Shown piece after piece: positions 5,708 through 6,243 of a stretch of DNA of 6,243 nucleotides; within the stretch, counting starts at the first letter, position 1; every line of letters begins with the position of its first letter. Source of the DNA: Omnitrophica bacterium RIFCSPLOWO2_01_FULL_45_10 (lineage in GTDB: Bacteria > Omnitrophota > Gorgyraeia > 2-01-FULL-45-10); assembly GCA_001804165.1 (NCBI GenBank), contig MHFL01000027.1:275-6517 (forward strand), in the 5' to 3' direction. The notes beneath the pieces were generated by a model, which saw nothing but the letters and a program-made list of their open reading frames with translations, made no database searches and had not been told where the DNA came from. The position numbers and the translations under genes were made by a program.

Positions 5708-6243
5708 ATGGCTCAAAGGATCGCGATAGTTGAAGGGATAAGGACGCCTTTCGTCAAGGCGTGGACCCTTTTTGAGGATATTCCCGCGCAGAGACTGGGC
5801 GCTATTTGCGTCCGTGAACTCTTGGAGATGACTTGTCTCGAACCGGAATTGGTGGATGAGGTCATCTTCGGCGCTGTCGCTCAGCCGCCTGAGGCCTCGA
5901 ACATAGCCCGGGTGATAAGTCTATATGCAGGCATGCCGAAAAGTAAAAAGGCATACACTGTATCCCGAAACTGCGCCTCCGGTTTAGAATCGGTGACAAG
6001 CGCGGCGGAAAAGATAACTTTAGGCGTGGATGAGATAGTGATAGCCGGCGGGACAGAATCGATGTCGAATATCCCGCTTCTATTCGGCAAAGAAATAACC
6101 AGGATACTGACACGATTAAATAAGGCAAAAAGCGCGCTTGAGAAATTGAGGCTTTTATATGAAATCCGCCCGCGCCACTTTAAACCGGTTCCCGGTCTGG
6201 CCTTAGGCCTTACCGACCCGGTTTGCGGACTTAACATGGGCCA
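5708..6243 (+). CDS. fadI: 3-ketoacyl-CoA thiolase, FadI type (partial, runs off the right edge)
   Basis: The first 178 residues of a thiolase are present, somewhat under half of the usual length near 400-440. The enzyme cleaves 3-ketoacyl-CoA with CoA to acetyl-CoA and a shortened acyl-CoA, the last step of beta-oxidation. The start RIAIVEGIRTPFVKA is typical. The acyl-accepting cysteine is Cys89 in RNCASGLES, and AGGTESMSNIPLLFG follows. After it comes a long insert with LNKAKSALEKLRLL and RHFKPVPG before the MG that leads into the next conserved block. This insert matches the pattern of FadI and of the mitochondrial trifunctional beta subunit, not of shorter FadA or biosynthetic thiolases. 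The second active-site His and Cys lie beyond the window. The gene follows the ligase by 3 bases and is third in the operon. The thiolase call is firm and the FadI subtype likely. Confidence 0.9.
   Translation, partial: MAQRIAIVEGIRTPFVKAWTLFEDIPAQRLGAICVRELLEMTCLEPELVDEVIFGAVAQPPEASNIARVISLYAGMPKSKKAYTVSRNCASGLESVTSAAEKITLGVDEIVIAGGTESMSNIPLLFGKEITRILTRLNKAKSALEKLRLLYEIRPRHFKPVPGLALGLTDPVCGLNMG

Noticed and set aside
5862..6237. Two overlapping - strand open frames of 88 and 118 codons at the right end
   Set aside because: They are antisense to the conserved thiolase sequence with Cys89 and AGGTESM; their translations are low-complexity and unlike known proteins.

Overview
The window reads as one strand of a bacterial chromosome from a mid-GC organism. 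All six genes lie on the + strand and are mostly intact. The gene set is a eukaryotic-type hexokinase, a monoglyceride-lipase-like hydrolase, a lone DUF4143-type ATPase and a fatty-acyl-CoA operon. I cannot name the organism. A hexokinase of this family in a bacterium fits uncultured or PVC-like lineages such as Omnitrophota better than the usual model bacteria, but this is a weak inference.

Layout. Positions 17-1357 encode the hexokinase. Positions 1358-1472 are noncoding and hold the most striking structure: a perfect 54-bp palindrome (1394-1447) whose two ends each contain an exact TTATCCACA DnaA box in opposite orientation, with a third DnaA-box match (TTTTCCACA) at 1372-1380. Positions 1473-2309 encode an alpha/beta hydrolase with a complete Ser-Asp-His triad. 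A 118-base gap follows and ends in a well-formed sigma-70-type promoter whose predicted transcript starts on the ATG of an AAA-type ATPase with a C-terminal DUF4143/PD-(D/E)XK-like region (2428-3615). A second regulatory gap (3616-3765) carries a perfect TATAAT and a 20-bp perfect palindrome that runs over the next start codon.

Positions 3766 to the right edge form a tight operon. A hotdog acyl-CoA thioesterase overlaps a PaaK-like acyl-CoA ligase by 20 bases, and the ligase is separated by 3 bases from a FadI-type 3-ketoacyl-CoA thiolase that runs off the window. The thiolase carries the long insertion seen in FadI and the mitochondrial trifunctional beta subunit, so a FadJ-like partner is predicted just downstream. 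With the nearby lipase-like hydrolase, the right half suggests release of fatty acids, their activation and hydrolysis, and beta-oxidation. The hexokinase and the DUF4143 ATPase have no evident link to this.

A recurring signal is that the genes heading transcription units after a gap (1473, 2428, 3766) lack a Shine-Dalgarno sequence and have -10-like boxes close to the start, while the internal operon genes (4223, 5708) have clear AGAGG-type sites. This suggests leaderless or very short-leader translation for the first genes. I see no tRNA, rRNA, CRISPR array, transposase or prophage gene.
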